From NCBI GenBank assembly GCA_003133205.1, contig PKWK01000110.1:1612-14481 (forward strand): a DNA stretch of 12,870 bases, given 5' to 3'. A program made the position numbers and the translations under genes. Source of the stretch: Granulicella sp. (GTDB taxonomy: Bacteria; Acidobacteriota; Terriglobia; Terriglobales; Acidobacteriaceae). How positions within the stretch are numbered: the stretch's first letter is position 1; each line of letters starts with the position of its first letter. The notes beneath the pieces are model-generated. The model was not told the origin of the DNA. It ran no database searches and worked only from the letters and a program-made list of their open reading frames with translations. Positions 1-8,050 of this stretch are shown here, in pieces.

Positions 1-963
1 GCCGTGCCCGAGAAATACTTCACCCCAGCATCGGCGTTATCGGTCCACGAAGTGAGCTTTGGCATTTGAACACTGGGCGGCGCGCCCCAGTTCGCCGGGA
101 ACGTGACCGTCCAGAGACCGGCAACGGAGGTGAGAAAGGTGTCGGGAGTTCCGGATCCGCTCGGCACGGGAGCTGTCGTCGTATTGCGGAACACCACAAA
201 AACAGATTCGCGCTCCGCAAGATCGAGCGGCACGACGGTAAAGCCGGAGTCAGTTGCATACAGTGCGGGCTGTAGGCCCGGCTGCCGGTTTCCGGTTCGC
301 TGGTCGATGCGGGTACCGGTGGTGTACATGGCAGCGTTCCCGGGCTTATTGCCGGTCATCTCCCCGTCCATCGGCAGCCAAATCTGAACGTCCTTGCCTG
401 CCACCCGGAAGCGCGCGTCGAGGTGCACGGGCGCGTCGGCCTGGTTGGCAACGAAGTAAATATCAGCGTCCTTGGTACGGCGGTGTATCCAGGCCGGCGG
501 GTTGTCGAGCGCTCCGCCCGACGCGAAATCCTTCGGATCCTTCAAGCGCGTCAGCACTTCGTCGACCGTGAGGCCCCAGTACGTCATGCCCTTGCCAAAC
601 GTATGCTGGTTCAAAGTCACGCCATCCATGTCGCCCCAGAGATCGGTCGCGAGATCATGCACCTGCGCATCGGCGTCGGGATAATGCAGCAGGCTGGGTG
701 AGTTCGTTGGACGCGCGCCGACAATCGTAGCACCCGCGGCTACAAGCTCGTGCAGCTTATGCAGAACCTCAGGAGTCATCAGCGTAGTGGGCGGCAGCAC
801 CAGCACGCGATAACTCATCCCATCCGGCATCGCAGCGCTGCCCTCAACATGCACGCGACCATCTGCCGCAACGCTGGTGTGATTCAGCAGCACGTCGGTG
901 TTGACGAAGTCATAGTCATATCCCGCGGGCAGCGCTGGCTGAAGACCATCGCCCCAGAAAGGA
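1..963 (-). pseudogene. C-terminal fragment of a GH106-type alpha-L-rhamnosidase (5' part missing, 3' end off the window)
   Basis: The minus strand reads without a stop from about 963 down to base 1. Recognisable segments in order are APFWGDGLQPALPAGYDYDF, a segment containing LVLPPTTLMTPEVLHKLHEL, GARPTNSPSLL, and PPAWIHRRTKDADIYFVANQ. The PPAWIHRRTKDADIYFV block followed by a beta-sandwich-like tail (WTVTFPANWGAPPSV, then VKYFSGT at the edge) is typical of the C-terminal third of large secreted GH106 alpha-L-rhamnosidases, which remove rhamnose from pectin side chains. The family usually has about 900-1100 residues, so the N-terminal catalytic bulk is absent. There is no start codon or ribosome site of its own. 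The sequence is instead joined directly, in another frame, to the front half of an esterase gene at about 961-966. A deletion fusion or an assembly chimera are both possible. Family assignment is by recognition of sequence style; a neighbouring GH2-like family is the main alternative. Confidence 0.7.
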
Positions 964-1843
964 GCCGCGAAACCCCGTGGATCGCAACACGCTTGGCATC
1001 GATGCTCTTATCCGTCTCGAAATAGTCTTGGACCCGGCTCATTCCCCACGCCCACGCCGCAATCGAGCCCCACGCGTCCGGCGCGCGATCATCCTCGCCC
1101 GTCTGTCCCGGCTTCATATACTTCGCGCGGATGCCCTGCGGAAAGCCGGTGAGTGTGTCGGGATCAAGCTCGGCATAGTAGTAAGTCGCGACGCCAATCC
1201 CCGCATCGAGAAAAGGCTGGACGTTCAGCCGTCCAAAGCCGCGGCCTCCAGGAGTCGGCGTAATCAGTTCATTCGTCTTCGGATCGCGCACCTTCTCCGG
1301 CACGATGCCCGGGTCGTCAACCGCAGCCTGGATCGTCCCAAAGTTAATACTGAAGAACATCGGCACAGGCTTCTTCGCCGCCGCCGGCAGATAGACCAAC
1401 AGATGAATCTCCGGCCCCGCCGCATCCTTCGACAGATGAATCGTAATCTGCTTCCGAATAGCCTTGCCGTTCAGTGCCGGCGTGCCTTTGTCCGTAACCT
1501 CAAAGCTCTCATCCGCAGGCCTCCCCGGCGCGATCCCATACTGCTGCGTCTCGAACAGCTTCACAATCTCAGGCCGCCGCTTGGTCGTCCAGGTCTTCGC
1601 TTCGCGCACCGGCTTCCCGTTGTTCAGCGTCAGCGGATCGGGCGGCGTATATGTCCCCACCTTCGATTCGTCGTAGTTCACCGGAATCCCCGCAACCAGG
1701 CTCGAGGCATCAACACCTACAGGCGTGGCCAAATCCGTCCGTCCCGGCGTAGCCGGAGCAGTCGGGGTCGCAGGCACTTGAGCATGCACCGCCGTCGCAA
1801 ACAAAGCGAGCAGGCAGACGGACGACAAATTCTTGAAAAACAT
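964..1843 (-). pseudogene. Truncated secreted CE15-type glucuronoyl esterase (N-terminal ~293 residues)
   Basis: The ATG at 1843 is preceded by GGAG about 10 bases upstream. Residues 1-21 form a signal peptide (hydrophobic core, cleavage near AVHA/Q), so the product would be exported. The body (KLFETQQYGIAPGRP, PMFFSINFG, DDRAPDAWGSIAAWAWGMSR, and KRVAIHGVSR at 284-293) is typical of bacterial CE15 esterases, alpha/beta hydrolases that cleave ester links between lignin and glucuronic acid on xylan. Ser292 in HGVSR sits where the CE15 nucleophile lies. Family members continue with an LGK-type segment plus the acidic and His residues of the triad. Here the sequence leaves the family right after Arg293 and runs 26 codons out of frame to a stop at 884, over bases that in another frame encode GH106 sequence. 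Half of the enzyme, including the rest of the triad, is therefore gone. The stub is most likely inactive. Confidence 0.8.
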
Positions 1844-1875
1844 GGCGGATTGCTCCGAGAGAACGATGGTTGAAA

Positions 1876-1895
1876 TTGTTTCGAGAGTGAAACAA
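1876..1895. promoter_or_regulatory. Operator-like inverted repeat in the divergent esterase/GH35 intergenic region
   Basis: TTGTTTC and GAAACAA form a perfect 7-bp inverted repeat around a 6-base spacer. An overlapping GAAA-N3-TTTC half-palindrome lies at 1872-1882 and another CGAAAC at 1905-1910. The element sits in the 160-bp gap between the two divergent CAZyme starts (1843 minus, 2004 plus), about 33 bp from the esterase ATG. Its position and GAAAC/GTTTC pattern resemble binding sites of LacI-type sugar regulators, but no regulator gene is in the window and the assignment is inference. No convincing -35/-10 pair was seen in the gap. Confidence 0.3.
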
Positions 1896-2003
1896 ATTGC
1901 AACTCGAAACCTTAGATTCGCAAAGTGGAGTTGTCAAGACTACCTGCCATTCGGTAGTGGCCCGGCCCGCCACAGCTTGCGGCATTCCCGGCTACCTGAG
2001 AGC

Positions 2004-4598
2004 ATGGCTGGCATGATGAACCGGACTTATTCAAAGATTGCGCTGGGTATGTTCGCCGCAGCACTGGGCCTTACGTCGTCTTCCACCACACTCCCCGGGC
2101 AGGCCACCGCCCCGCAGCCGATGGTGATCGACGCCTCCGCCCCCTCAACCGAACCCGGCTCCGCGAACTATACCTTTGACCCCGCCGACGCGCGCTCCCC
2201 CCAGCGGCCACGTCCTCGGCCTCAACGCCCAGTACCTCACCCTCGACGGCAAGCCCTGGCTGCCCGTCATGGGCGAGATGCACTACACCCGCGTCCCCGA
2301 AGCCGAGTGGGAAACCGAGATCCTCAAGATGAAATCCGCCGGCGTCCAGGTCATCGCCACCTACCTCATCTGGATCCACCACGAAGAAATCGAAGGCCAG
2401 TGGGACTGGGCCGGACAGAAAGATCTCCGCCACTTCGTCGAACTCTGCGCCAAACACGGCCTCTACGCCGTCCCCCGCATCGGCCCATGGTCGCACGCCG
2501 AAGTCCGCAACGGCGGCTTTCCCGACTGGCTCCTCACAAAAGCCCCGCAACAGCGCTCCAACGACCCCGAGTACCTCGGCTACGTGGACCTCTACTACAA
2601 ACAAATCGCCGCGCAGTTGAAAGGCCTCATGTGGAGCGAGGGAGGCCCGGTCATCGCAATCCAACTCGAGAACGAATATCGCGGCCGCGGCGCCGGACGC
2701 GGCAACGACCACATCCTCAAGCTCAAGCAGCCGACGGCATGCACGTCCCCTTCTTCACCGTTACCGGCTGGGACGGTGCCTCGATTCCCCCCGGCGCCGT
2801 CCTACCGGTCTACGGCGGCTATCCCGACGCCCCGTGGGACGCCTCCATCAAAAAGCTCCCGCCCTCCGAGGTCTACGCCTTCCGCTTCGGCAGCCGCGTC
2901 ACCGGCGACATGGGTGCCATCGGCGGCAGCCAAACCCCCACCGGCAACGCCGCAAACTTCACCCTCGACACGCCGTTCATGACCGCGGAAATGGGCGGCG
3001 GCATGCAGGTCACCTACCACCGCCGTCCCATCGTCTCCGCCGACGACATCGCCGCCATGATGCCCGTCATGCTCGGCTCCGGCGTCAATCTCTACGGCAG
3101 CTACATGTTCCACGGCGGCGAGAATCCCGACGGCAAACTCACTACGCTACAGGAGACCCTCGCCACCCACTACGCCAACGACCTCCCGCAGAAGACCTAC
3201 GACTTCGAAGCGCCAATCGGCGAGTTCGGCGACGAACGCGAGAGCCTCCTCAAGCTCAAAACCTGGAACTACTTCCTCAACGACTTCGGCTCCACCCTCG
3301 CCTCCATGCAACCGCACCGGCCCGAAATCCTCCCCGCCGGCGCACGCGACCTCTCCGTCCCCCGCATCTCCGCCCGCACCTCCGGCAACAGCGGCTTCCT
3401 CTTCGTCAATAATCACGTCCGCGGCTACCCCATGCCCGCGCGCCCCAACTTCCAGGTCGCCATCAAACTCCCCGGCGGCGAAACCCTTACCCTCCCCAGC
3501 AAGCCCATCACCATCCCCGCCGACGCCTACTTCGTCTGGCCCTTCCACATGGACCTCAGCGGCCTCCACCTCCGCTTCGCCACCTCCCAACCCCTAGCCA
3601 TCCTCGGCACCCCCGCCGCCCCCGTCTACGCCTTCTTCGCCCAACCCAACATCCCCGCCGAATTCGTCATCGACGACATGCCGGGCCTCAAGCTCGACAT
3701 CGATCAAGCCGGACCCAAGTTTGATGGACCGCCGGAACAGGTAACGGTGGAGCGTAGCCACGGAGTCATTCGGCTAAGCACGATCACGCCCGAGCCCGTC
3801 CCCATTCGCTTCACCTTGCCGGGTGGACATTCGGTGGCCGTCCTCGTGCTGAGGGAACCGGACGCCGAGCAATCCTGGAAGATTTCGGCTGATGGGCTAA
3901 CCCAACTCTTTGTCGCATCTCCGCAGACCTATGTAAACGGCGACACAGCAATCATTCAAACCTTTAGCGGCGGACCCTCCGCGGCGTGCCTGGTTCTTCG
4001 CGGAATGGGCCGACTAGTTTCAACCGACTCACGCGTCCAACTGAATCACATTAAACAGCTTGGCGGCTGTTACGTGGCGTCTTCGCCCAATTCGAAATCC
4101 TCTGATAAGACCATAATCGTAGCCCGGCAAACCAAACCCGCCGACGCCCCCGCCCCACTCCCCGCCGACTTCAAGCCCTCCAACCGTCCCCGCGTAGTCG
4201 CCGCCGCACCCAGCGACGACGACTTCTCCCGCGCCGCCACCTACTCCATCCCACTCCCCAAATCCGCTCTCACCGACACCCCCACCGAGCAGCACTTCCT
4301 CCGCGTCCACTACACCGGAGACGTCGCCCGCCTCACCGTCAACGGCCACCTGCTCGACGACAACTTCGCGGACGGCCGTCCTTGGCTCGTCGGTCTCCAA
4401 CGATTCCTCCCGCAGCTCCAGACAAGCCCCATCCTGCAGTTCTCCATCTACCCCCTCCGCCCCAACCCACCCATCTTTTTCGAGACCGGCCACGAACCGA
4501 AAGCCGACGCCCCACCCGCCAGCCTCCAATCCGTCGAACTCCTCACCCAATACACCCTCAAACTAAAGCTGGAGCCGCTGCCAACGAAGAAGCCCTGA
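2004..4598 (+). pseudogene. GH35-type beta-galactosidase with two compensating frameshifts
   Basis: The start is ATG 2004 or 2016 with no strong Shine-Dalgarno; a signal-like segment follows (MNRTYSKIALGMFAAALGL). The family is shown by PWLPVMGEMHYTR, VIATYLIWIHHEE, GPVIAIQLENEY (acid/base Glu at 2674-2676), PFFTVTGWDG, PFMTAEMGGGMQ (nucleophile Glu at 2988-2990, residue 329) and YMFHGGENPDGK. GH35 enzymes remove terminal beta-galactose from plant polysaccharides such as pectic galactan. The N-terminus and everything after about 2735 share one frame. The barrel segment from about 2200 to 2733 is in the +1 frame. The first shift fits one extra C in the C6 run at 2197-2202. The second, after LKLKQ at about 2733, fits loss of 1 or 7 bases. 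The main frame has no stop between the shifts, so a full-length protein with about 177 Arg/Pro-rich nonsense residues would be made. It is a pseudogene unless these are sequencing errors. Bases 3700-4130 have lower GC than the flanks. Confidence 0.82.
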
Positions 4599-4869
4599 AG
4601 ACCTGGCCACACTGACTTGCTCATAGCTCATAGCTGATTCAAAAGAACGCGATCTCGATTAAGCCACGGATTCAGAGGCTCAGCAACAAAACGCGGTTTT
4701 GCTAAGGGCACGGGTTCACCCGTGCCGTAAAACCTATACTTGCTACGGGGCTTTAGCCCCTGAGGTCCGCTCTTGGGCTGCGCACAAACTTCTTTTTCAG
4801 TAGCCTCTTTAGCCCCCGGGACATGCCTTCCTCCCGCCACGCAAACCTTCATCGGAGGTGGAAATCTGC
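4599..4869. repeat. Convergent intergenic gap with two palindromic hairpins
   Basis: This gap lies between the 3' ends of the GH35 gene and the minus-strand CoA-transferase. Positions 4707-4715 and 4718-4726 (GGCACGGGT/ACCCGTGCC) form a perfect 9-bp stem with a 2-base centre. Positions 4747-4752 and 4755-4760 (GGGGCT/AGCCCC) form a second stem. CAAAAC/GTTTTG at 4687-4701 gives a weaker third one. GCTCATA is repeated around 4618-4632. Chains of small GC-rich hairpins like this recur between genes in Terriglobia in my recollection. They could end transcription from both sides, but there is no T-run after the stems. No gene is visible here; the open frames are short and lack family features. Confidence 0.5.
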
Positions 4870-6408
4870 CTAGTCCCGTTCCTGCTGCAGCATATGTCCG
4901 CACCGCAAATACCGGCTGTGCCAACTCAAGCTCTCCGTCAGCAGATGCGGCGTGTGCTTGCCTTGCGACAGCCTGGTTGCGCGATTCGAGTAATCCCGCA
5001 GCGCCGCACGGTAATCCGGGTGCGAGCAATTTTCGATAATCACCTTCGCCCGCTGCGTCGGCGAGAGCCCGCGCAGGTCCGCCAGTCCCTGCTCCGTCAC
5101 CACCACCGACACATCGTGTTCCGTGTGGTCCACATGCGACACCATCGGCACAATCGTCGAGATGCTGCCCTTCTGCGCCGTCGATGGCGCCATGAAGATC
5201 GACATGAACCCATTGCGCGCAAAGTCGCCCGAACCACCGATGCCGTTCATGATGCTCGACCCCATGATGTGCGTCGAGTTCACATTGCCATACATGTCCG
5301 CTTCGATCATGCCGTTCATCGCAATCACACCCAGGCGCCGAATGATTCCAGGGTGATTCGAAATCTCCTGCGAACGAAGCACAATCCGATCCTTGAAATC
5401 GCTAATCTGAGGCATCAGATCCGCCGCCCCCCCTGGGCTCAGCGAAAACGCGGTGGCCGAAGCGCTCAGCAGTTTGCCCGACTTCATCAAATTGATCAGA
5501 CCGTCCTGAATCACTTCCGTATATGCGGTCAGGTCCTGAAACGGGCCTTCCTCCAGCCCATACAGCACAGCGTTGGCGATGTTTCCCACGCCGGATTGCA
5601 ACGGCAGCAGCGACGGCGGGATGCGGCCCTTCTTCACCTCCCAGGCCAGAAAATCCAAAATGTTCGCCGCGATCCTGCGCGAGGTTTCGTCGGGCGCCTT
5701 GAAGGCAGTCGCGCGGTCCGGCACCTCGGTATTGACGATCGCAATTACCTTCTCCGGAGGTATCCTCAAGTAGGGTTCGCCGATCCGTTGATTCGGCGCT
5801 GTCAACGGAATCGGGTCCCGATACGGTGGAAGCCCGAGCCCGTAATACAGATCGTGCATCCCCTCCAATTCCAGCGACTGCGACGAGTTCACTTCGAGAA
5901 TGACCTTCTCCGCACAATCAATCCAGGTCTGGTTATTGCCGATCGACGTACTGGGAATAACCCGGCCATCCTCAAGAATGGCGGTCACCTCGATCAGGGC
6001 GAGGTCCATCTTGCCGAGGAATCCATACTCCACGTATTGCGCAACCTGGCTGAGGTGGAGATCCGTGTATTGCATCTCGCCGGCGTTGATCAGCTTGCGC
6101 GTGATCGGATCGGACTGATACGGCAACCGGAGCTGCATCCCGCCAACCATGGCCAGCGCGCCGTCCAACTCCGGGCCGGTCGAGGCTCCCGTAAAGATGT
6201 TCACCTTGAACGGCTGTCCGCGCAGGTGAGCGTCGGTAATTCTTCGCGCCAGTGCCAGCGGCACCGCCTTCGGGTATCCCGAGCCAGTAAACCCGCTCAT
6301 CCCAATCTGCGATCCGGGTTGAATCAGCGCGGCAGCCTCTTCCCCACTCATCACGCGCTGCGCTAAATCCGAATTCAAGACTCTGTTGCTTGCCGAACTG
6401 GAATCCAT
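4870..6408 (-). CDS. Acetyl-CoA hydrolase / succinyl-CoA:acetate CoA-transferase family protein
   Basis: This is a 512-residue class I CoA-transferase of the Cat1/AarC/Ach1 type. Such cytoplasmic enzymes move CoA between acetate and succinyl-CoA or hydrolyse acetyl-CoA, linking acetate handling with the TCA cycle. Visible features are the N-terminal GSQIGMSGFTGSGYPKAVP (32-50), QSGVGNIANAVLYGL (271-285), TEVIQDG with the likely catalytic Glu298, the long VIAMNGMIEADMYGNVNSTH block (361-380), and the glycine loop NGIGGSGDFARNG (388-400). Length is close to the usual ~500 residues and the gene looks intact. Start choice: ATG 6408 follows AAGAAG at good spacing. An in-frame upstream start at 6528 would add 40 residues unlike the family. 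It is divergent from the DUF309 gene and convergent with GH35. Sequence alone does not decide between hydrolase and transferase; the intact TEVxQDG favours transferase. Confidence 0.9.
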   Translation of the reverse strand: MDSSSASNRVLNSDLAQRVMSGEEAAALIQPGSQIGMSGFTGSGYPKAVPLALARRITDAHLRGQPFKVNIFTGASTGPELDGALAMVGGMQLRLPYQSDPITRKLINAGEMQYTDLHLSQVAQYVEYGFLGKMDLALIEVTAILEDGRVIPSTSIGNNQTWIDCAEKVILEVNSSQSLELEGMHDLYYGLGLPPYRDPIPLTAPNQRIGEPYLRIPPEKVIAIVNTEVPDRATAFKAPDETSRRIAANILDFLAWEVKKGRIPPSLLPLQSGVGNIANAVLYGLEEGPFQDLTAYTEVIQDGLINLMKSGKLLSASATAFSLSPGGAADLMPQISDFKDRIVLRSQEISNHPGIIRRLGVIAMNGMIEADMYGNVNSTHIMGSSIMNGIGGSGDFARNGFMSIFMAPSTAQKGSISTIVPMVSHVDHTEHDVSVVVTEQGLADLRGLSPTQRAKVIIENCSHPDYRAALRDYSNRATRLSQGKHTPHLLTESLSWHSRYLRCGHMLQQERD

Positions 6409-6691
6409 TGAAACTTCTTTCTTTGCCCCACGAGGGCAAACCTGCACATAAATGAGGACCGGCCTGTCAAGTAAACACGATGCAAGCCATATCCGTAGCT
6501 GCTTGCTGCGGAACGCGCCCAGACGCATCGGTACCCGTCGCGGTCCGCATTCGCTATGCTGTGATCATAGCCACTCAGCAGCGCCGGGCTCAGTGCGCTC
6601 GGTCACTAACCCTCCACGCCGGATGAAATATCATGTTGAGACCAGCCCGCCTGCCGATTCTCGCCGCCCTGCCCCGCAGGAATTCCCTCGC
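6409..6691. other. Divergent intergenic region between the CoA-transferase and DUF309 genes
   Basis: This 283-bp gap should contain promoters for both divergent genes. An inverted repeat GCTATG/CATAGC with a 7-base spacer lies at 6553-6571 and includes a TATGCT hexamer that could be a -10 element for the plus strand; no matching -35 was seen. An in-frame ATG at 6623 extends the DUF309 frame, but it lacks a Shine-Dalgarno and the added residues look unlike protein. No RNA gene was recognised. Confidence 0.35.
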
Positions 6692-7057
6692 ATGACATTC
6701 GATTGGACCCAGGGCCCACTCGCCGAAGGCCTGCATAACTACAACGGGGCCGAGTTCTTCGCCGCGCACGAGGCATGGGAGAGCGTCTGGCTGACCGCGC
6801 CGCAGCCCGAGAAGACCTTCCTGCAAGGGTTGATTCAAGTCACGGTCGCCTTCCACCATCTTCAGCGGAACAATTCCCTGGGAACCACGCGCCTCCTCCA
6901 GGCGGCCCTGCGCAAGTTGGAGCCCTATCCACCCGAATTTGGCGGCATCTCCGTCCACCTCCTCTGCAACGACATTCGCGAGCGCCTCCAGACGCTCACC
7001 ACCGTCCAGCCGATTCCACCTCTCGCCCCGCCCCGCATCCAGCCACAGTGTTTATAA
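6692..7057 (+). CDS. DUF309 family protein
   Basis: This 121-residue protein matches the small DUF309 family, whose function I do not know to be established. The diagnostic parts are GAEFFAAHEAWESVWL (19-34, with the family's His-Glu pair at 26-27) and KTFLQGLIQVTVAFHHLQRN (41-60), where a conserved QGLIQ helix is followed by a His-His pair; an LLQAALRKL helix comes after. The fold is expected to be all-helical and soluble. The ATG at 6692 has AGGA 9 bases upstream, which decides against the upstream ATG 6623. The Pro-rich tail (PIPPLAPPRIQP) is outside the family core. The SDR gene starts 53 bases downstream, so the two may be co-transcribed, although a possible promoter overlaps this stop codon. 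Confidence 0.82.
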   Translation: MTFDWTQGPLAEGLHNYNGAEFFAAHEAWESVWLTAPQPEKTFLQGLIQVTVAFHHLQRNNSLGTTRLLQAALRKLEPYPPEFGGISVHLLCNDIRERLQTLTTVQPIPPLAPPRIQPQCL

Positions 7058-7058
7058 T
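7053..7058 (+). promoter_or_regulatory. Perfect -10 hexamer (TATAAT) overlapping the DUF309 stop codon
   Basis: TATAAT occurs at 7053-7058, with the TAA stop of the DUF309 gene inside it. It lies 52 bases before the SDR ATG at 7111, whose AGGAG is at 7096-7100. No TTGACA-like -35 is visible 16-19 bases upstream. It could be a separate promoter for the SDR gene, giving a leader of about 45 bases, or a chance match. Confidence 0.35.
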
Positions 7059-7110
7059 CCCAGCCTTGAGCGAATAGACGCGCAGCCGAACCCACAGGAG
7101 TGCTCCACAG

Positions 7111-7938
7111 ATGTCCTTTACGCTGGAAGGCCGCACCGCACTTGTCACCGGATCGGGCCGCGGAATCGGCTTGGCCATCGCCCGCCGCCTCCTCACCGCA
7201 GGCGCCAACGTCATGCTCAACGACCTCGACGAAGCTCTGCTCCTCGACGCGCTCGCGCACCTCCCCCACCCCGAACGCGTCCGCCACGTAACCGGAGACC
7301 TCACCGTTCCCACCACCCCCACCTCCGTCGTCGAAGCCACCCTCAACGCCTTCGGCGGGATCGACATCATCGTCAACAACGCCGGCTACACCTGGGACTC
7401 GGTCATCCAGAAAACCACTGACGAGCAGTTCCAGGCCATGCTCGACATCCACCTCGTCACGCCCTTCCGCATCCTGCGCGCCGCCTCCGACTACCTCCGC
7501 TCGACCGCCAAGAGCGAATCCGCCAACAACCAGCGAGTCATGCGCAAGGTGGTCAACATCACCTCCATCGCCGGCACCGACGGCAACCCGGGACAAGTCG
7601 GCTATTCCTCAGCCAAGGCCGGCGTCATCGGCCTCACCAAAACCCTCGCCAAGGAGTGGGGCCGCTACAACGTAAACGTCAACGCCGTAGGCTTCGGCCT
7701 CATCGAAACCCGCCTCGTCCAGCCCATCACCGGCGGCGACGCCACGATGCAGATGCATGGCCACGAAATCCGCGTCGGCCTTCAGCCCGCCATACTGGAT
7801 TCCCTGAAAGATTCGTGCCCTCTCCGCCGCCTCGGCACACCCGAAGAGGCCGCCGGAGCCGTCCTTTTCTTCTGCTCACCCCTCTCGGATTACGTAACCG
7901 GCGAAGTCCTCATCTGCGGCGGCGGCATGCACTTCTAA
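7111..7938 (+). CDS. SDR family NAD(P)-dependent oxidoreductase (FabG-like)
   Basis: This is a 275-residue classical short-chain dehydrogenase/reductase. The Rossmann nucleotide-binding motif TGSGRGIG is at 13-20, an acidic residue follows beta-2 (NDLD, 37-40, suggesting NAD(H) preference), NNAG is at 89-92, and the catalytic Ser152, Tyr165 and Lys169 lie in NITSIAG and YSSAK. The end (GTPEEAAGAVLFFCSPLSDYVTGEVL, here given as two parts: GTPEEAAGAV and LFFCSPLSDYVTGEVL) is the usual FabG-like C-terminus. All catalytic residues are present, so it should be an active cytoplasmic oxidoreductase. The substrate cannot be told from sequence; 3-oxoacyl-ACP reductase-like or sugar/alcohol dehydrogenase activities are both open. 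ATG 7111 has AGGAG 10 bases upstream. An insertion-like loop around 204-232 (with MQMHGHEIRVG) covers the substrate-side region. Confidence 0.88.
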   Translation: MSFTLEGRTALVTGSGRGIGLAIARRLLTAGANVMLNDLDEALLLDALAHLPHPERVRHVTGDLTVPTTPTSVVEATLNAFGGIDIIVNNAGYTWDSVIQKTTDEQFQAMLDIHLVTPFRILRAASDYLRSTAKSESANNQRVMRKVVNITSIAGTDGNPGQVGYSSAKAGVIGLTKTLAKEWGRYNVNVNAVGFGLIETRLVQPITGGDATMQMHGHEIRVGLQPAILDSLKDSCPLRRLGTPEEAAGAVLFFCSPLSDYVTGEVLICGGGMHF

Positions 7939-7970
7939 CCAGTCTGGTTTGTCATTCCTTTTTGCTTGTC

Positions 7971-7985
7971 ATTCCCGAAGGGAAT
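7971..7985 (+). terminator. Small hairpin downstream of the SDR gene
   Basis: ATTCCC-GAA-GGGAAT forms a 6-bp stem with a 3-base loop, followed shortly by CTTTT, 32 bases after the SDR stop. The surrounding words (GTCATTCC, then the GGGAATC stretch) resemble a dispersed intergenic repeat I associate with Terriglobia. It could be a weak terminator or simply a repeat unit. Confidence 0.35.
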
Positions 7986-8000
7986 CCGCTTTTGCCTCTC

Positions 8001-8031
8001 ACTGACCACTTACCACTGACCACTTACCACT
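8001..8031 (+). repeat. Tandem 14-bp repeats just upstream of the metYX leader promoter
   Basis: ACTGACCACTTACC occurs twice back to back (8001-8014, 8015-8028) and a third partial unit (ACT) follows. The array ends about 20 bases before the -10 hexamer at 8051. It could be a direct-repeat operator overlapping the -35 zone, or one of the low-complexity intergenic repeats common in these genomes. Confidence 0.45.
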
Positions 8032-8050
8032 CACTCGCTTTCCCCTGCTG

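Noticed and set aside
977..1873. Long plus-strand open frame of 298 codons
   Set aside because: It lies opposite the CE15 gene, is very rich in Arg/His/Pro, and shows no family motif; the minus-strand reading has clear CE15 and signal-peptide features.
2190..2740. Programmed ribosomal frameshifting as an explanation for GH35
   Set aside because: Two opposite shifts 530 bases apart would both be needed, no stem or slippery heptamer context is evident at the second site, and the adjacent genes are also broken. Mutation or sequencing error is simpler.
4628..5029. Minus-strand ORF of 133 codons overlapping the hairpin gap and the CoA-transferase 3' end
   Set aside because: It translates intergenic hairpin repeats and then an off-frame part of the CoA-transferase; no protein family features.
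4858..6366. 502-codon plus-strand frame
   Set aside because: It is antisense to the intact CoA-transferase, whose family motifs are clear; composition (Arg, His, Gln rich) is that of a reverse-frame shadow.
6408..6528. 40-residue N-terminal extension of the CoA-transferase
   Set aside because: The ATG at 6408 has AAGAAG at proper spacing and the protein from there matches family length; the extension runs into the divergent promoter region and looks non-conserved.
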